64,000 bases of DNA from contig CAVPJQ010000025.1 of NCBI GenBank assembly GCA_963705495.1, positions 62,001-126,000 of the forward strand, in the 5' to 3' direction. Source of the stretch: DATBVX01 sp963705495 (GTDB taxonomy: Bacteria > Pseudomonadota > Gammaproteobacteria > Steroidobacterales > Steroidobacteraceae). The notes below the pieces were generated by a model, which was not told where the DNA came from, searched no databases, and was given only the letters and a program-made list of their open reading frames with translations. This document shows, in pieces, positions 18,573 to 28,443 of this stretch (the stretch's first letter is position 1; every line of letters starts with the position of its first letter). Made by a program: the position numbers and the translations under genes.

Positions 18573-19932
18573 CTATCGATTCTCCTGTATGTAGATTGCG
18601 CGCTCATGAGAGAACGCCTTGAACCCGAAGACGCCGTGATAGCTGCCCATGCCGCTTTGATTGATACCACCGAATGGCAACTGGCTTTCCAGGTAATGAG
18701 AGAAGAATCCGTTGATCGTCACACCGCCCGATGAAGTCCTGCTGAGTACCTTGTCGATGTTGTTTCGATCGTTGCTGTAGATGTAGAGCGCCAACGGCTT
18801 GGCACGGCCCGAGATGTGTTCGATGACCTCGTCGATGTTCTTGTAAGTCATTACCGGCACGATCGGCGCGAAGATTTCCTCCTGCATGATCTGCATGTCA
18901 GGCGTGACATCGGTGAGCATCGTCGGATGGATCGTGCGGTCGGCCTGCTCCAGCGTGCCACCCACGGCGATCTTGGCGCCCTTGGCAACGGCATCATCGA
19001 AGAGTTTCTTGATTCGGACGAAATTCTGATCGTTGACGATCTGGGCGATGCTTTCCTTCTTGATGCTCCCGTCGTCGCGGTAAAGGTTTTGTTTGACCCT
19101 GGCTTGAAACTCCTCGATCAAGGCGCTCTTCTGCTGCTCCTTGATGAACACATAGTCGGGGCTGATGCAGGCTTGCCCGCCATTGAATTGCTTGGCTGCC
19201 GCCAGATCCGCTGCGACCTTCTTCACATCCGCACTTTCATCGACGATGACGGGTGACTTTCCCACCGAGTTCCAGGGTTACGGTCGCCAGGTTCTTCGCC
19301 GCCGCCGCCATGACCAGCTTTCCTACTCGCGTGCTTCCCGTGAAGAATATGTGGTCGAACGGCAGGTCGAGCAACGCGGTTGCCACATCGACACCGCCTT
19401 CGAACAAGGCGACTTCTTTTTCGTCGAACGCCTGCTTGATGATTTTCGCTGCGACTCGGGCGGTCGCCGGGCAGAGATCGGTCAACTTGACCATGCAGCA
19501 ATTTCCGGCGGCAACAGCGGCTGCGAGAGGACCCATGGTCAGTCCGAGCGGAAAGTTCCAGGGGCCCAGGATGAGGCACACACCTCGCGCCTCGTAAACG
19601 ATCCGCGCCGTGTCGTTCTTGTTCTGGGAGGGAATCACTTCGACGGGTTTCATCCACTCGTCGAGATTGTCGATGTTCCTCTGGATGTTGCCGATGACGC
19701 CCAGGATCTCCGTCACCTTGATTTCGCCTTCAGGCTTGCGAGTGTCCTGTTTCACCGCCGCCACGATCTCATCGCCGTGAGCCTCCACCGCCGATTTCAA
19801 CTTCTTCAGTTTCTCTTTCCGTTCCTCGGCGGTAGTGGCTTTCATCTCCCATTGATGAGACTGCTGGAGATCGAAAACCCGTCCTATTTCTGCATGTACG
19901 CCCTGAACTGTCTGTCTGGCAGGAGTGGACAC
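18573..19932 (-). CDS. Aldehyde dehydrogenase (class 3-like, coniferyl-aldehyde type); one frameshift
   Basis: GTG 19932 follows a strong GGAGGA ribosome site. The protein shows the NAD-binding and catalytic landmarks in order: GPWNFPLGLTMGPLAAAVAA, FFTGSTRVGK, and LELGGK, where one extra base near 19258 breaks the frame before SPVIVDES. The catalytic Cys lies in FNGGQACISPDYV, and EEIFAPIVPV and LPFGGINQSGMGSYHG follow. The span is 3n+1, about 452 residues. Missing the N-terminal extension of class 1/2 enzymes, it resembles the short NAD(P)+ fatty or coniferyl aldehyde dehydrogenases. The C-terminus stops at YIQENR, slightly short for the family. Oxidises aldehydes to acids in the cytoplasm. 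Confidence 0.85.
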
Positions 19933-20534
19933 AGTACTTCCTCCGTTCTAATGAGCGACGATTCCCCGGCCGCATGCGGATACGAAACGGCGGTTGAAAG
20001 ACCGAAGTGAAGCACCTTGCCTTGCTTGATGAGTTCTTTCACGGCGCCCGCAACATCTTCGATCGGCACCTTGGGATCGACTCGGTGTTGGTAGTAGAGA
20101 TCGATGCGGTCAGTGCGCAGCCGCTTCAGAGATTGCTCGACGACCTTTTTGATGTGCTCGGGCCGGCTGTTGAGCGCAGCCGTCCCGTCAATGGCGTAGC
20201 CAAACTTCGTGGCAATCTTCACTTGATCGCGGACGGGTTGAAGTGCTTCGCCGACCAGCTCCTCATTGGTGAACGGTCCATAGACTTCGGCCGTGTCGAA
20301 GAAAGTGACGCCGTTCTCGAACGCTGTGCGAATCGCTCTAAGACCCTGCTCTTTCGGCGCGGGCGGTCCGTAGTTGGCGCTGATGCTCATGCATCCTGCG
20401 CCCAACTCCGAGACCGTCATCGTTCCAAGTTTTCTCTGCTTCATGCTCGTAGATCCATTGAGTTTGGTATCAATCGCCTGCGCGTGGGCGGTACTACCCA
20501 TCAGCGGGCCGATGGCCATTGCCGCGCCGAGCAT
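19884..20534 (-). pseudogene. Truncated aldo/keto reductase with Tat-like leader remnant
   Basis: The frame encodes an aldo/keto reductase N-terminal half: MKQRKLGTMTVSELGAGCM, then FFDTAEVYG (Asp80, Tyr85), IATKFGYA (Lys110) and YYQHRVD (His150), so the catalytic tetrad is present. Homology ends at KVLHFGLS near 19995, about 150 residues before the family's normal end; an unrelated tail runs to 19884 and overlaps the start of the aldehyde dehydrogenase. Upstream of ATG 20534 the same frame shows RREDRRFLAST, a twin-arginine signal remnant, running into DNA that belongs to a TonB receptor read the other way. It is therefore cut at both ends and unlikely to work. Confidence 0.7.
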
Positions 20535-20579
20535 TGCAGTGCTCGCCAGAAAGCGTCTATCCTCGCGACGAATGGTTCC

Positions 20580-21406
20580 ACGGGAACCTTCGAAGGTGCG
20601 CGCTGGGACTATCGCGCAACGGCTTCGTACGAGATTGCGTCAGATATGCTCCTGTATGCGCAGTTCGCAACAGGCTTCAAGGGCGGTGGCGTCAATCCAA
20701 GGCCGTACTATGTCCTTCAGATAAAGCCGTTTGATCCAGAGTCAGTTGATGCGTTTGAGGTCGGTTTCAAGTCACGATTTCTGGAAAACAGTCTGCAACT
20801 CAATGCCGCAGCGTTCTATAACAAGTATAGCGACATCCAGCTTACACTTAACCAGTGTCCGACTCTGATTCCCCCCGGTGCGCCTCCGAACTGCTACCTG
20901 CCTGCAAACGTAGGCAGCGCTACGATCAAAGGAGCCGAGGTCGAGGCGGAATGGATTCGCGGCGGACTCAGGCTCGATGCATCGGCAAGCTACCTCAACT
21001 TCCAGTACGACAGCGTCGAGCCAGCGACGCTCGTTAGACTTACTGATAAGCCGCCTTATACACCCGAGTACAAGTTTGCTGCAGGATTGCAGTACGCGTT
21101 TCTCCTCGGCGACGCGGGGTGATTATCCCTCGCGTCGACTATCTATATCAGGACGCGACCTACACGGCAGCGCTTAACTTCCCGAACGGGCGAATCCCTA
21201 GCTATGGGCTGACCAACGCGCGAGTTACGTATGGCTCGCCGGATGATAAATGGCAGCTTTCATTGGCAGTGCTCAATGTGTTCGACAAATACTACCCGCT
21301 CAATATTGCTGACGTTACGCCGCCGCAAGCTACGCGGGACGAGTCGATCGTGATTCAGCCAGGAGGTCCTCGTGAGTTTTTCGTTGGGCTCAAGCGTAAA
21401 TTCTAG
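20580..21406 (+). pseudogene. C-terminal fragment of a TonB-dependent receptor; frameshift near 21115
   Basis: From TGTFEGARWDYRATASYEI onward the sequence is the C-terminal beta-barrel of a TonB-dependent receptor: YAQFATGFKGGGVN, FEVGFKSRFLENSLQLNAA, GAEVEAEWIRGGLRLDA and, after one frame slip, QDATYTAALNFPNGRIPSYG. It ends in FFVGLKRKF with the terminal aromatic residue used for outer-membrane assembly. The signal peptide, plug and first half of the barrel are missing, and no start codon or promoter precedes it. The left edge abuts the aldo/keto reductase remnant, indicating an old deletion junction near 20575. Confidence 0.75.
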
Positions 21407-21810
21407 CGACAGACTCGATGAAGCGCTTTCCTCGCCGTTAGTGGATGCCTCAAACGACCACACGGCGCAACGGGAGATACCGTCCAGCTTTTTCGTTGTT
21501 GACTGGTGACGGTTTGAAAGTTGGCCGGCATTCGATTCCGCGCCTTTCGACACGCCGGTTGAGCATTCACTTGACCCTTCCGGGCTGGGGTGCGCCGATC
21601 ACCTTGGTTTTGCTTGCTTCGCGGTATTCGGGAGTGACCTCTGAGAGTCTTTGGCGCGGGGTAGCTCTCGGAACACAGGTCGTTTTCTCGCAGATTTAGA
21701 GGCTAGTGCGGCTTCGGCCGCGAGTTTTAGCGGGAGCGGGGCCACTCTGCAGCCCACGCGGGTGAGGCAACGTACGGGGCATGTTCTGTAAACGCTTTCT
21801 ATAGCAGTAG
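21407..21810. other. 404-base stretch without a recognisable gene
   Basis: I see no convincing coding frame, RNA gene or repeat. It separates two truncated genes inside the putative island and is probably decayed DNA. Confidence 0.45.
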
Positions 21811-22203
21811 ATGAATTCGTTAGTGAGGATGAGTACTCAGATGAAGTCACGGGAAACAGCCGACAGGTCGCTGCAGCAAAAGATTGACGAGCACGGATCA
21901 GCGCTCAAGATGCTACGGAATGCACAGGCGGGACCCTATGTCTTCCCCATTCCCGCCGAATACTCCAACTGGAGGGAAGAACAGCGCGCATGGAGGGAAA
22001 CCGTAGCCCTCATGGACATGTCTTTCCACATGTCCGACCTCTACATCGAGGGCCCGGATGCGAAGAAGTTCATTGCATCGCTGGCCGTGAACAGCTTCGA
22101 CAACTTCGGCGGCAACAAGGCGAAGCAGTTCGTCGCTTGCGCACCGAGCGGTTACCTCATCGGTGACATGATCTGCATTGGTCTGAGCGAACTGGATTCG
22201 CAA
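21811..22203 (+). pseudogene. Truncated LigM-like tetrahydrofolate-dependent O-demethylase (GcvT fold)
   Basis: About 130 residues match the N-terminus of the vanillate/3-O-methylgallate O-demethylase family: GPYVFPIPAEYSNWREEQRA, then VALMDMSFHMSDLYIEGPDA, LAVNSFDNFGGNKAKQF and GYLIGDMI. The full proteins are about 470 residues; here the homology stops right at the 3' end of the tRNA-Ser gene, and the open frame merely continues through the tRNA to 22392. The start could be the ATG at 21811, 21829 or 21841. In intact form these enzymes pass a methyl group from lignin-derived aromatics to tetrahydrofolate. The cut coincides with the candidate attachment site. Confidence 0.72.
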
Positions 22204-22208
22204 GAATC

Positions 22209-22231
22209 TGGCGGAGAGAGAGGGATTCGAA
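22209..22231. repeat. tRNA-Ser 3' end, right-hand copy of the direct repeat
   Basis: The last 23 bases of the tRNA gene, from CCA into the T-loop. They match 16629-16650 except for one G, in the same orientation. This is the candidate crossover core of an integrated element. Confidence 0.6.
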
Positions 22232-22299
22232 CCCTCGAAGGGCTTTTGACCCTTACGCCCTTAGCAGGGGCGCGCCTTCGACCACTCGGCCATCTCTCC
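22209..22299 (-). tRNA. tRNA-Ser (anticodon GCU)
   Basis: A 91-base type II tRNA with encoded CCA. The acceptor stem GGAGAGA pairs with TCTCTCC, the anticodon loop CTGCTAA gives anticodon GCU on a CGCCC/GGGCG stem, there is a long variable arm, and the T-loop is TTCGAAT. It lies downstream of csrA on the same strand, the same order as csrA-serV in E. coli, which supports gammaproteobacterial ancestry. Its 3' end is duplicated at 16629-16650. Confidence 0.95.
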
Positions 22300-22419
22300 G
22301 TGCGTCGGGCCGGGCGCCATGAGGGGAAAACCCTCAGCACCCCTGCCAAGAGCAAGGGCGCGAATGATACTGGCAGCGCTATGAAGAGGTAAAGGCGGTG
22401 TCAGTTCGAGTCGAGCGCG

Positions 22420-22647
22420 TCAGCCCTTGCCTTCGGTGCCCGAGCCGAACTGCCCGCGCACGACCTGGCCGCCGCCGCTCTGTGCTTCGCGCTTGATGCG
22501 CTCGTAGATCTCTTCGCGATGCACCGCGATTTCCTTCGGTGCATTCACGCCGATCCGCACTTGGTTACCTTTGACGCCGAGGACTGTGACGGTGACGTCG
22601 TTACCAATCATCACTGTCTCGCCTACGCGCCGGGTCAGAATCAGCAT
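22420..22647 (-). CDS. csrA: Carbon storage regulator CsrA
   Basis: 75 residues beginning MLILTRRVGETVMIG, with VKGNQVRIGVNAP and the RNA-binding HREEIYERI, all diagnostic of CsrA/RsmA. The protein is a dimer that binds GGA motifs near ribosome sites and controls translation of carbon-storage, motility and biofilm genes. The ATG at 22647 is preferred over the upstream GTG because AAGGAG lies 8 bases before it. The tail after residue 58 (GGGQVVRGQFGSGTEGKG) is longer and more Gly-rich than in E. coli (61 residues). A 284-base gap separates it from lysC, enough for its own promoters; I could not pick one with confidence. Confidence 0.97.
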   Translation of the reverse strand: MLILTRRVGETVMIGNDVTVTVLGVKGNQVRIGVNAPKEIAVHREEIYERIKREAQSGGGQVVRGQFGSGTEGKG

Positions 22648-22931
22648 TGTTATCACTCCTTAGATGCAGCGCTTCGGTCCCTCTGCCCCCGCAGCTGCCT
22701 TGCGCACCGCATTTCTTGTCAGCCTTGTCTCTGGCCGATCTTTTTTCAAAACGCGCCAGATTCTAGCGACAATGCTCATCCGTGACACCGTACCAGCACA
22801 CAAAATTTAGTGAGAAAAAGGTGAACGACATTCAGCGCGCGATCGCGCTCGATTTCACTCAACGTGACGCGTCGAATTGCGGCTGCATGCCGCGCTTGGG
22901 ATCGCCGACACAAAAGATCGGAATCAGACAG

Positions 22932-24159
22932 TTACGCTGGTTTTTGTCGGTCGAGTCCGAATGCCGCGTGAAGGCTCCGCACGCCGCGTTCCAATGCGGG
23001 TTCATCGACCAGCACCGATATCTTGATCTCGGATGTGGAAACGAGCCTCACGTTGATCTGCTCGCGCGCCAGTGTTTCGAACAGACACGTCGCGACGCCG
23101 GCGTGTGAGCGCATGCCGACTCCGACTACGGAGAGTTTCGCAACATCGCTGTGGCCGCTGACGTTCGCCCCGCCCAAGGTCGCGGCCGCGGCCGTGACCA
23201 GCTTGAGCGCAGCAGCGTAATCATCGCGATGCACCGTGAAGGTGAGATCCACCTTGCCGTCGCGCGGCGCGTTGAGCACGATCATGTCCACTTCGATGTT
23301 CGCATCGGAAACCGGGACGCAGCAGCCGATGCGCCGTGCCGGGGATGTCCGGCACGCCCGCAACGGTGATCTCCGCTTCGTCGCGATTGAAGGCGATGCC
23401 TGAAACGACGGGCGCTTCCACTCTCGGTTCCTCGCGACAGATCAGCGTTCCGGGGCCTGGCTCGAAGCTCGACGCGACGCGCAGCGGCATATTGTACTTG
23501 CTCGCGAACTCCACCGAGCGCAGATGCAGCACGCGCGAGCCCTGGCCGGCAAGCTCGAGCATTTCATCGAAGGTCACCCGCTCGAGGCGGCGCGCCTGCG
23601 GCACCATGCGCGGGTCAGTGGTGTAGACGCCATCGACATCGGTGAGGATCTGGCATTCATCGGCACGCAGTGCAACGGCGAGCGCGACGGCCGTCGTGTC
23701 GGAGCCGCCCCGGCCGATGGTCGTGATATCGCCGCCCTCGTCCACACCCTGGAAACCCGCGACCACCGGAACCAGGCCCGCGTCGAGATCGGCTCGCAGG
23801 CGCTGGGTCTCAACGTCCACGATGCGCGCCCGGCCATGCACATTGCTGGTCAGCACACGAACCTGCGGGCCGGTGTACGAACGCGCGCTGCAACCCCGCG
23901 CACGCAGCGCCATGCAGAGGAGCGCAATCGAAACCTGCTCGCCGGTGGCAAGGAGCACATCCATTTCGCGCGCGTCGGGCTCATCGCAGATGCCCTTCGC
24001 AAGATCCACCAGTCGATCGGTGCTGTCTCCCATGGCGGATACAACCACGACGATCTGGGTGCCATTGCGGCACGCATCGTGGACGCGCTCAGCGACGCGA
24101 CGAATCAGATCCAGCGACCCGACCGAGGTACCGCCATACTTCTGGACGATGAGCGGCAT
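22932..24159 (-). CDS. lysC: Aspartate kinase; one frameshift
   Basis: Begins MPLIVQKYGGTSVGSLDLI (ATP-binding KYGGTSV) and continues with GFQGVDEGGDITTIGRGGSD, the aspartate-binding region, then TDVDGVYTTDPR. ACT regulatory domains begin around residue 270. The frame breaks near 23318 after GVPDIPGTAHRLLRP, where one extra G separates it from VSDANIEVDMIVLN. The span is 3n+1, giving 408 residues, the normal size of a stand-alone aspartokinase. It phosphorylates aspartate, the first step to lysine, threonine, methionine and diaminopimelate, and is presumably feedback-inhibited through the ACT domains. It starts 9 bases after alaS, so the two are likely cotranscribed. Confidence 0.95.
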
Positions 24160-24168
24160 CGACGCGGT

Positions 24169-26818
24169 TCACGCGCCAAGGCGTTCGCGCACCCACGCCT
24201 CGACACCCGCGAGAGCGGCGTCGAGCGCGGCGGGATTCGTGCCACCGGCCTGCGCCATGTCGGCGCGGCCACCGCCGCGACCGCCGACCTGCTGCGCGAC
24301 GCTGCCGATGAGCTCGCCCGCCTTGATCTTCTGCGTCTGATCCGCGGTGACTCCGGCGACCAGCAGTACCTTGTCCGTCCCTTCGACCGATGCGAGCACG
24401 ATCACCGCGGATTTCAGTTTGTTCTTGAGCTGATCGACCGCATCGCGCAAAGCGCGCGCATCGGCGCCGTCGACGCGTGTAGCAAGCACCTTCACGCCGT
24501 TGATCTCGCGCGCGGAACTCGCGAGATCGCCGCCCTGCCCGCTCGCGAGCCTGCCCTTGAGCTGCTGGACTTCCTTTTCGAGCTTCCTCGAACGCTCGAG
24601 AAGCTGCTCGATCTTGTCCTTGAGGTCTTCACGCCCACCGCGCACCAGCGCGCTGACATCGCGCAGCAGTGCATCGCTTGACTCAGCCCATGCCACTGCG
24701 CCCTCGCCGGTCAGCGCCTCGATGCGGCGCACTCCGGCTGCAATGCCCGACTCGCCAGTGATCTTGAAGAAACCGATGTCGCCCGCGCGTTTCACGTGGG
24801 TTCCGCCACAAAGCTCCATGGAAAACTCACCGACCTTGAGCACACGCACATCGCTGTCGTATTTCTCACCGAACAGGGCCATCGCGCCCGCTTCGACCGC
24901 CCGGTCGAACGGCATGACATCGGTCTCTGCGGGGGCGTTTTCGCGGATCTGAGCGTTGACCAGCCTTTCTATTTGCGCGAGCTCCGCAGGCGTCAGCGCT
25001 TGATAGTGAGAGAAGTCGAATCGCAGCCGGTCCGGTGCCACCAAAGAGCCTTTTTGGGTGACATGAGTGCCGAGAATCTTGCGCAGTGCGGCGTGCAACA
25101 GGTGCGTTGCGGTGTGATTGAGCATGGTCGCGCGGCGCCGCGCACCGTCGACCTGCGCAGTCACGATGTCGCCGACCTTGATTTCGCCCTGCACCAGCTT
25201 GCCGATGTGGGCGTGCACATTGTCGAGCTTCTGCGTGTCGAGCACCTCGAACCGGACGCCTGCCGCGGTGAGGTGGCCTTGATCGCCAACCTGCCCACCG
25301 GCTTCGGCGTAGAACGGCGTGCGATCGAGGATCACCTGTCCCTCTTCGCCCGCGCGCAGTCGATCGACCTTGTCGCCACCTCTGATCAGTTCGACGACCC
25401 GGCCCTGATCGGTCAGCCCAACGTAGCCCGAGAAGTCCGTGCGTCCTTCCACGCTCACAGCGCCACGCAAGTCCACGCCGAACTTGCTTGCGGCGCGCGC
25501 CCGTTCGCGCTGCGCTTCCATCGCTCTCTCGAAGCCCGCCTCATCGATGCTGAGCCCGCGCTCGCGCGCGATGTCCGCCGTCAGGTCGACCGGAAAGCCG
25601 TAGGTGTCGTAGAGCTTGAAGACGGCTTCACCCGAAATGATCTTGCCACGGGCATTGCGAATCGCCTCCTCCAGCAGGCCCATGCCGGTCGACAACGTCT
25701 CGGCGAAGCGCAGTTCCTCCTGCTCGAGGACGCGCTCGACATGCTGGCGCCCCTTGGAGAGTTCCGGATACGCGCTGCCCATGGCGTGCTCGAGGGGCGC
25801 AACGAGCTTGTAGAAGAACGGGGCGCGGATACCGAGTTGATACCCATGACGAATGGCGCGCCGGATGATCCGGCGCAGCACATAGCCGCGCCCTTCGTTC
25901 GACGGCAGCACCCCGTCGACGATCAGAAACGAACACGCACGGATGTGATCGGCGATCACGCGCAGCGAGCTCGAGCCGAGGTCCCCGGTGCCGGCCAGCT
26001 CCGCAGCGGCCTGTGATGAGGTCGCGGAACAGATCGATTTCGTAATTCGAATGCACGCCCTGCATGACGGCGGCGATGCGCTCGAGCCCCATTCCCGTGT
26101 CGACCGAGGGCTTCGGAAGCGGCGTCAGCACGCCCTCAGCAGAACGATCGAACTGCATGAACACGAGATTCCAGATCTCGACCCAGCGGTCTCCGTCCGC
26201 ACCGGCGCTACCCGGCGGTCCGCCGGCGATACCGGGGCCGTGGTCATAGAAGATCTCGCTGCAGGGGCCGCACGGACCGGTTTCGCCCATCTGCCAGAAG
26301 TTGTCCGAACCGCCGCCGGAGTTGTCACCGATGCGGACGATCCGGTCGGGCGGCAGCCCGACCTCCTTGCTCCAGACGTTGTAGGCCTCGTCGTCGGTCT
26401 GGTAGACCGTCACCATCAGCCGCTTCGGGTTGATGCCAAGCCAGTCCTTCGCCGTCACGAGCTCCCAGGCGAACAGGATCGCATCGCGCTTGAAGTAGTC
26501 GCCGAAGCTGAAGTTGCCCAGCATCTCGAAGAACGTGTGATGGCGGGCGGTGTAGCCCACATTCTCGAGATCGTTGTGCTTGCCACCCGCACGCACGCAG
26601 CGCTGGCTGCTCGCCGCACGCACGTAGCTGCGTTTCTCCTTGCCCAGGAACACGTCCTTGAACTGCACCATGCCCGCATTGGTGAAGAGCAGCGTCGGAT
26701 CGTTGCCCGGCACGAGCGAGCTCGAGGGCACGACCGTGTGGGCCTGCTTGCGGAAGTACTCCAGGAACAGGCTTCGCAGGTCGTTGCTCGAAGGAGATCT
26801 GGAACTGCTCTGCGTCAT
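24169..26818 (-). CDS. alaS: Alanyl-tRNA synthetase; one frameshift
   Basis: The N-terminal catalytic domain shows FLEYFRKQAHTVVPSSSLVP, FTNAGMVQFKDVFLG, GDNSGGG and GPCGPCSEIFYD. After LFRDLIT near 26013 one extra G breaks the frame, which resumes at AAAELAGTGDLGSSSLRVIA. The editing domain keeps the zinc motifs NHTATHLLHAAL and CGGTHVKRAG, and the C-Ala domain follows. The span is 3n+1, giving 882 residues (E. coli: 876). It charges tRNA-Ala and is indispensable, so the frame break is almost certainly a sequence error. Its ATG overlaps the recX stop by four bases (ATGA). Confidence 0.97.
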
Positions 26819-27316
26819 GGGTCGTCGTCGAGATCGATGTCCGTGCCGAGCGCCTGGCGAATCTGGGCGCCGGTAAAACCACGATATTGCAGGAATCGAG
26901 CCTGTTTTGCCTTCCCCGCGTAGTCGGCCGGGAGGCTCTTGCCGAACTTCTTCTGGCGCACTTCGCGCGCCCGATCTACCCAATCGGGACTCTCTGCAAG
27001 GCAGCGCTCGATCAGCTCGCTGTCGAGGCCCAGCATCTTCAGCTCGCGGCGCGATGCGCGTCGGCCCCTGGCCGCGGCCGGCGTGATAGGACACGAAATG
27101 CTCGACATAGCGGGCATCATCGAGGAGCCGTTCCTGGGCGAGCGCCTGCACCACGGCGTCGACGGCTTGCGGATCGAAGCCTCGATCGGTGAGCTTCGCC
27201 TTGAGTTCGCCGGAGCTGAAGTCCCGGCGCGCGAGCAGCGCCAGTGCCGCCTGCCGTGCGGCCTTGGGATCGTGCGGATCGTCGACGGTTCTGGCTATCC
27301 GGCTGCCTCGCCGCGG
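26815..27316 (-). CDS. recX: RecX, RecA-modulating protein; one frameshift and unclear start
   Basis: The first half reads ARQAALALLARRDFSSGELK, LTDRGFDPQAVDAVVQALAQ and RLLDDARYVEHFVSYHAGRG. One extra base near 27055 then moves the frame to RRELKMLGLDSELIERCL and on to FLQYRGFTGAQIRQALG, the usual RecX end. About 165 residues, the family size. RecX caps RecA filaments and limits RecA activity. The reading frame has no ATG, GTG or TTG between an in-frame TGA that overlaps the recA stop and the first conserved residues, so a second base error or a start overlapping recA (GTG at the recA end) is likely. Confidence 0.88.
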
Positions 27317-27317
27317 C

Positions 27318-28346
27318 TCAGCTCACCGCGATCACCCCACCGCGATCACCGCGCTTGACCGGCAACAGCTTCTCGCGCAACTGCCCTTCGATGTCTCGCG
27401 AGATGTCGGCGTGCTGCTGCAGGAAGGTACGCGTGTTGTCCTTGCCCTGTCCGATGCGCTCGCCCTTGTAGCTGTACCAGGAACCGGACTTCTCGATGAG
27501 CCCGTTGGCGACGCCCAGCTCGATGATCTCGCCTTCCCGCGAGATCCCGCTGCCGTACATGATCTCGAACTCGGCCTCGCGGAAGGGCGGGGCCACCTTG
27601 TTCTTGACCACCTTGACGCGCGTCATGCTGCCGACGACTTCCTCGCCGTTCTTGATCGCGCCAATGCGGCGGATATCGAGGCGCAGCGAAGCGTAGAACT
27701 TGAGCGCATTGCCGCCGGTGGTCGTCTCGGGGTTGCCGAACATGACGCCGATCTTCATGCGGATCTGGTTGATGAAGATGACGATCGTGTTCGAGCGCTT
27801 GATGTTGCCGGTGAGCTTGCGCAGGGCTTGCGACATGAGCCGGGCGTGAAGCCCGAGCTGCATCTCGCCCATCTCACCCTCGATCTCCGCTTTGGGTGTC
27901 AGGGCGGCGACTGAATCCACCACCACGATATCGACCGCACCAGAGCGCACCAGCATGTCGGTGATTTCGAGCGCCTGTTCGCCCGTGTCGGGCTGCGAAA
28001 TCAGCAGGTCACTCGTGTTGACGCCGAGTTTTTCAGCGTATGAAGGGTCGAGAGCGTGTTCGGCATCGACGAAAGCGGCGGTGCCACCCAGTTTCTGCAC
28101 TTCGGCGATGATCTGGAGTGTCAGCGTCGTCTTGCCGGAAGACTCCGGCCCGTAGATTTCGACCACCCGACCGCGCGGCACGCCGCCCACGCCCAGCGCG
28201 ATATCGAGTCCGAGCGAGCCGGTGGAGACTGTCTCCACGTCCCAGGCCGCGGTAGCATCGCCCAACCGCATGACCGTGCCTTTGCCGAACTGTTTTTCGA
28301 TCTGGCCGAGTGCGGCCGCCAATGCCTTCTTGCGATTTTCTTCCAT
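27318..28346 (-). CDS. recA: Recombinase RecA
   Basis: Intact, 342 residues from ATG 28346, which follows GGAAGG. It shows the N-terminal KKALAAALGQIEKQFGKG, Walker A GPESSGKTTL, the DNA-binding loop region with GEMGEMQLGLHARLMSQALR, and the NQIRMKIGVMFG stretch. RecA promotes strand exchange and triggers LexA cleavage in the SOS response. I see no canonical CTGT-N8-ACAG LexA box in the 97 bases up to thpR. The C-terminus is short and not very acidic. It is followed at once by recX, the usual order. Confidence 0.98.
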   Translation of the reverse strand: MEENRKKALAAALGQIEKQFGKGTVMRLGDATAAWDVETVSTGSLGLDIALGVGGVPRGRVVEIYGPESSGKTTLTLQIIAEVQKLGGTAAFVDAEHALDPSYAEKLGVNTSDLLISQPDTGEQALEITDMLVRSGAVDIVVVDSVAALTPKAEIEGEMGEMQLGLHARLMSQALRKLTGNIKRSNTIVIFINQIRMKIGVMFGNPETTTGGNALKFYASLRLDIRRIGAIKNGEEVVGSMTRVKVVKNKVAPPFREAEFEIMYGSGISREGEIIELGVANGLIEKSGSWYSYKGERIGQGKDNTRTFLQQHADISRDIEGQLREKLLPVKRGDRGGVIAVS

Positions 28347-28443
28347 TGAATTCCTTCCCCCGGTAAAGGCGGCCATTATTCCACAAGTGGGTCGGCCCAC
28401 AGACGCTGAATGGAGCGCGATCGCGCCGAAAGTAGCGAAGCCT

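Larger units (their letters stand above)
16629..22231. mobile_element. Putative decayed genomic island in tRNA-Ser(GCU)
   Basis: The 5.6 kb between the two direct copies of the tRNA-Ser 3' end contains an amidohydrolase, an aldehyde dehydrogenase, and fragments of an aldo/keto reductase, a TonB receptor and a LigM-like O-demethylase. The last of these is cut off within a few bases of the tRNA border. Outside it, the conserved block csrA-lysC-alaS-recX-recA starts on one side. No integrase or transposase is recognisable, so if this was an integrative element it has lost its mobility genes. Repeat and truncations are seen directly; the island reading is inference. Confidence 0.55.

Noticed and set aside
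22203..22392. Continuation of the O-demethylase frame through the tRNA gene
   Set aside because: The frame stays open but loses all family similarity at the tRNA 3' end and reads the antisense of a clear tRNA.
28347..28443. LexA (SOS) box upstream of recA
   Set aside because: A partial CTGTGGG...CCCAC arrangement exists but it does not match CTGT-N8-ACAG.
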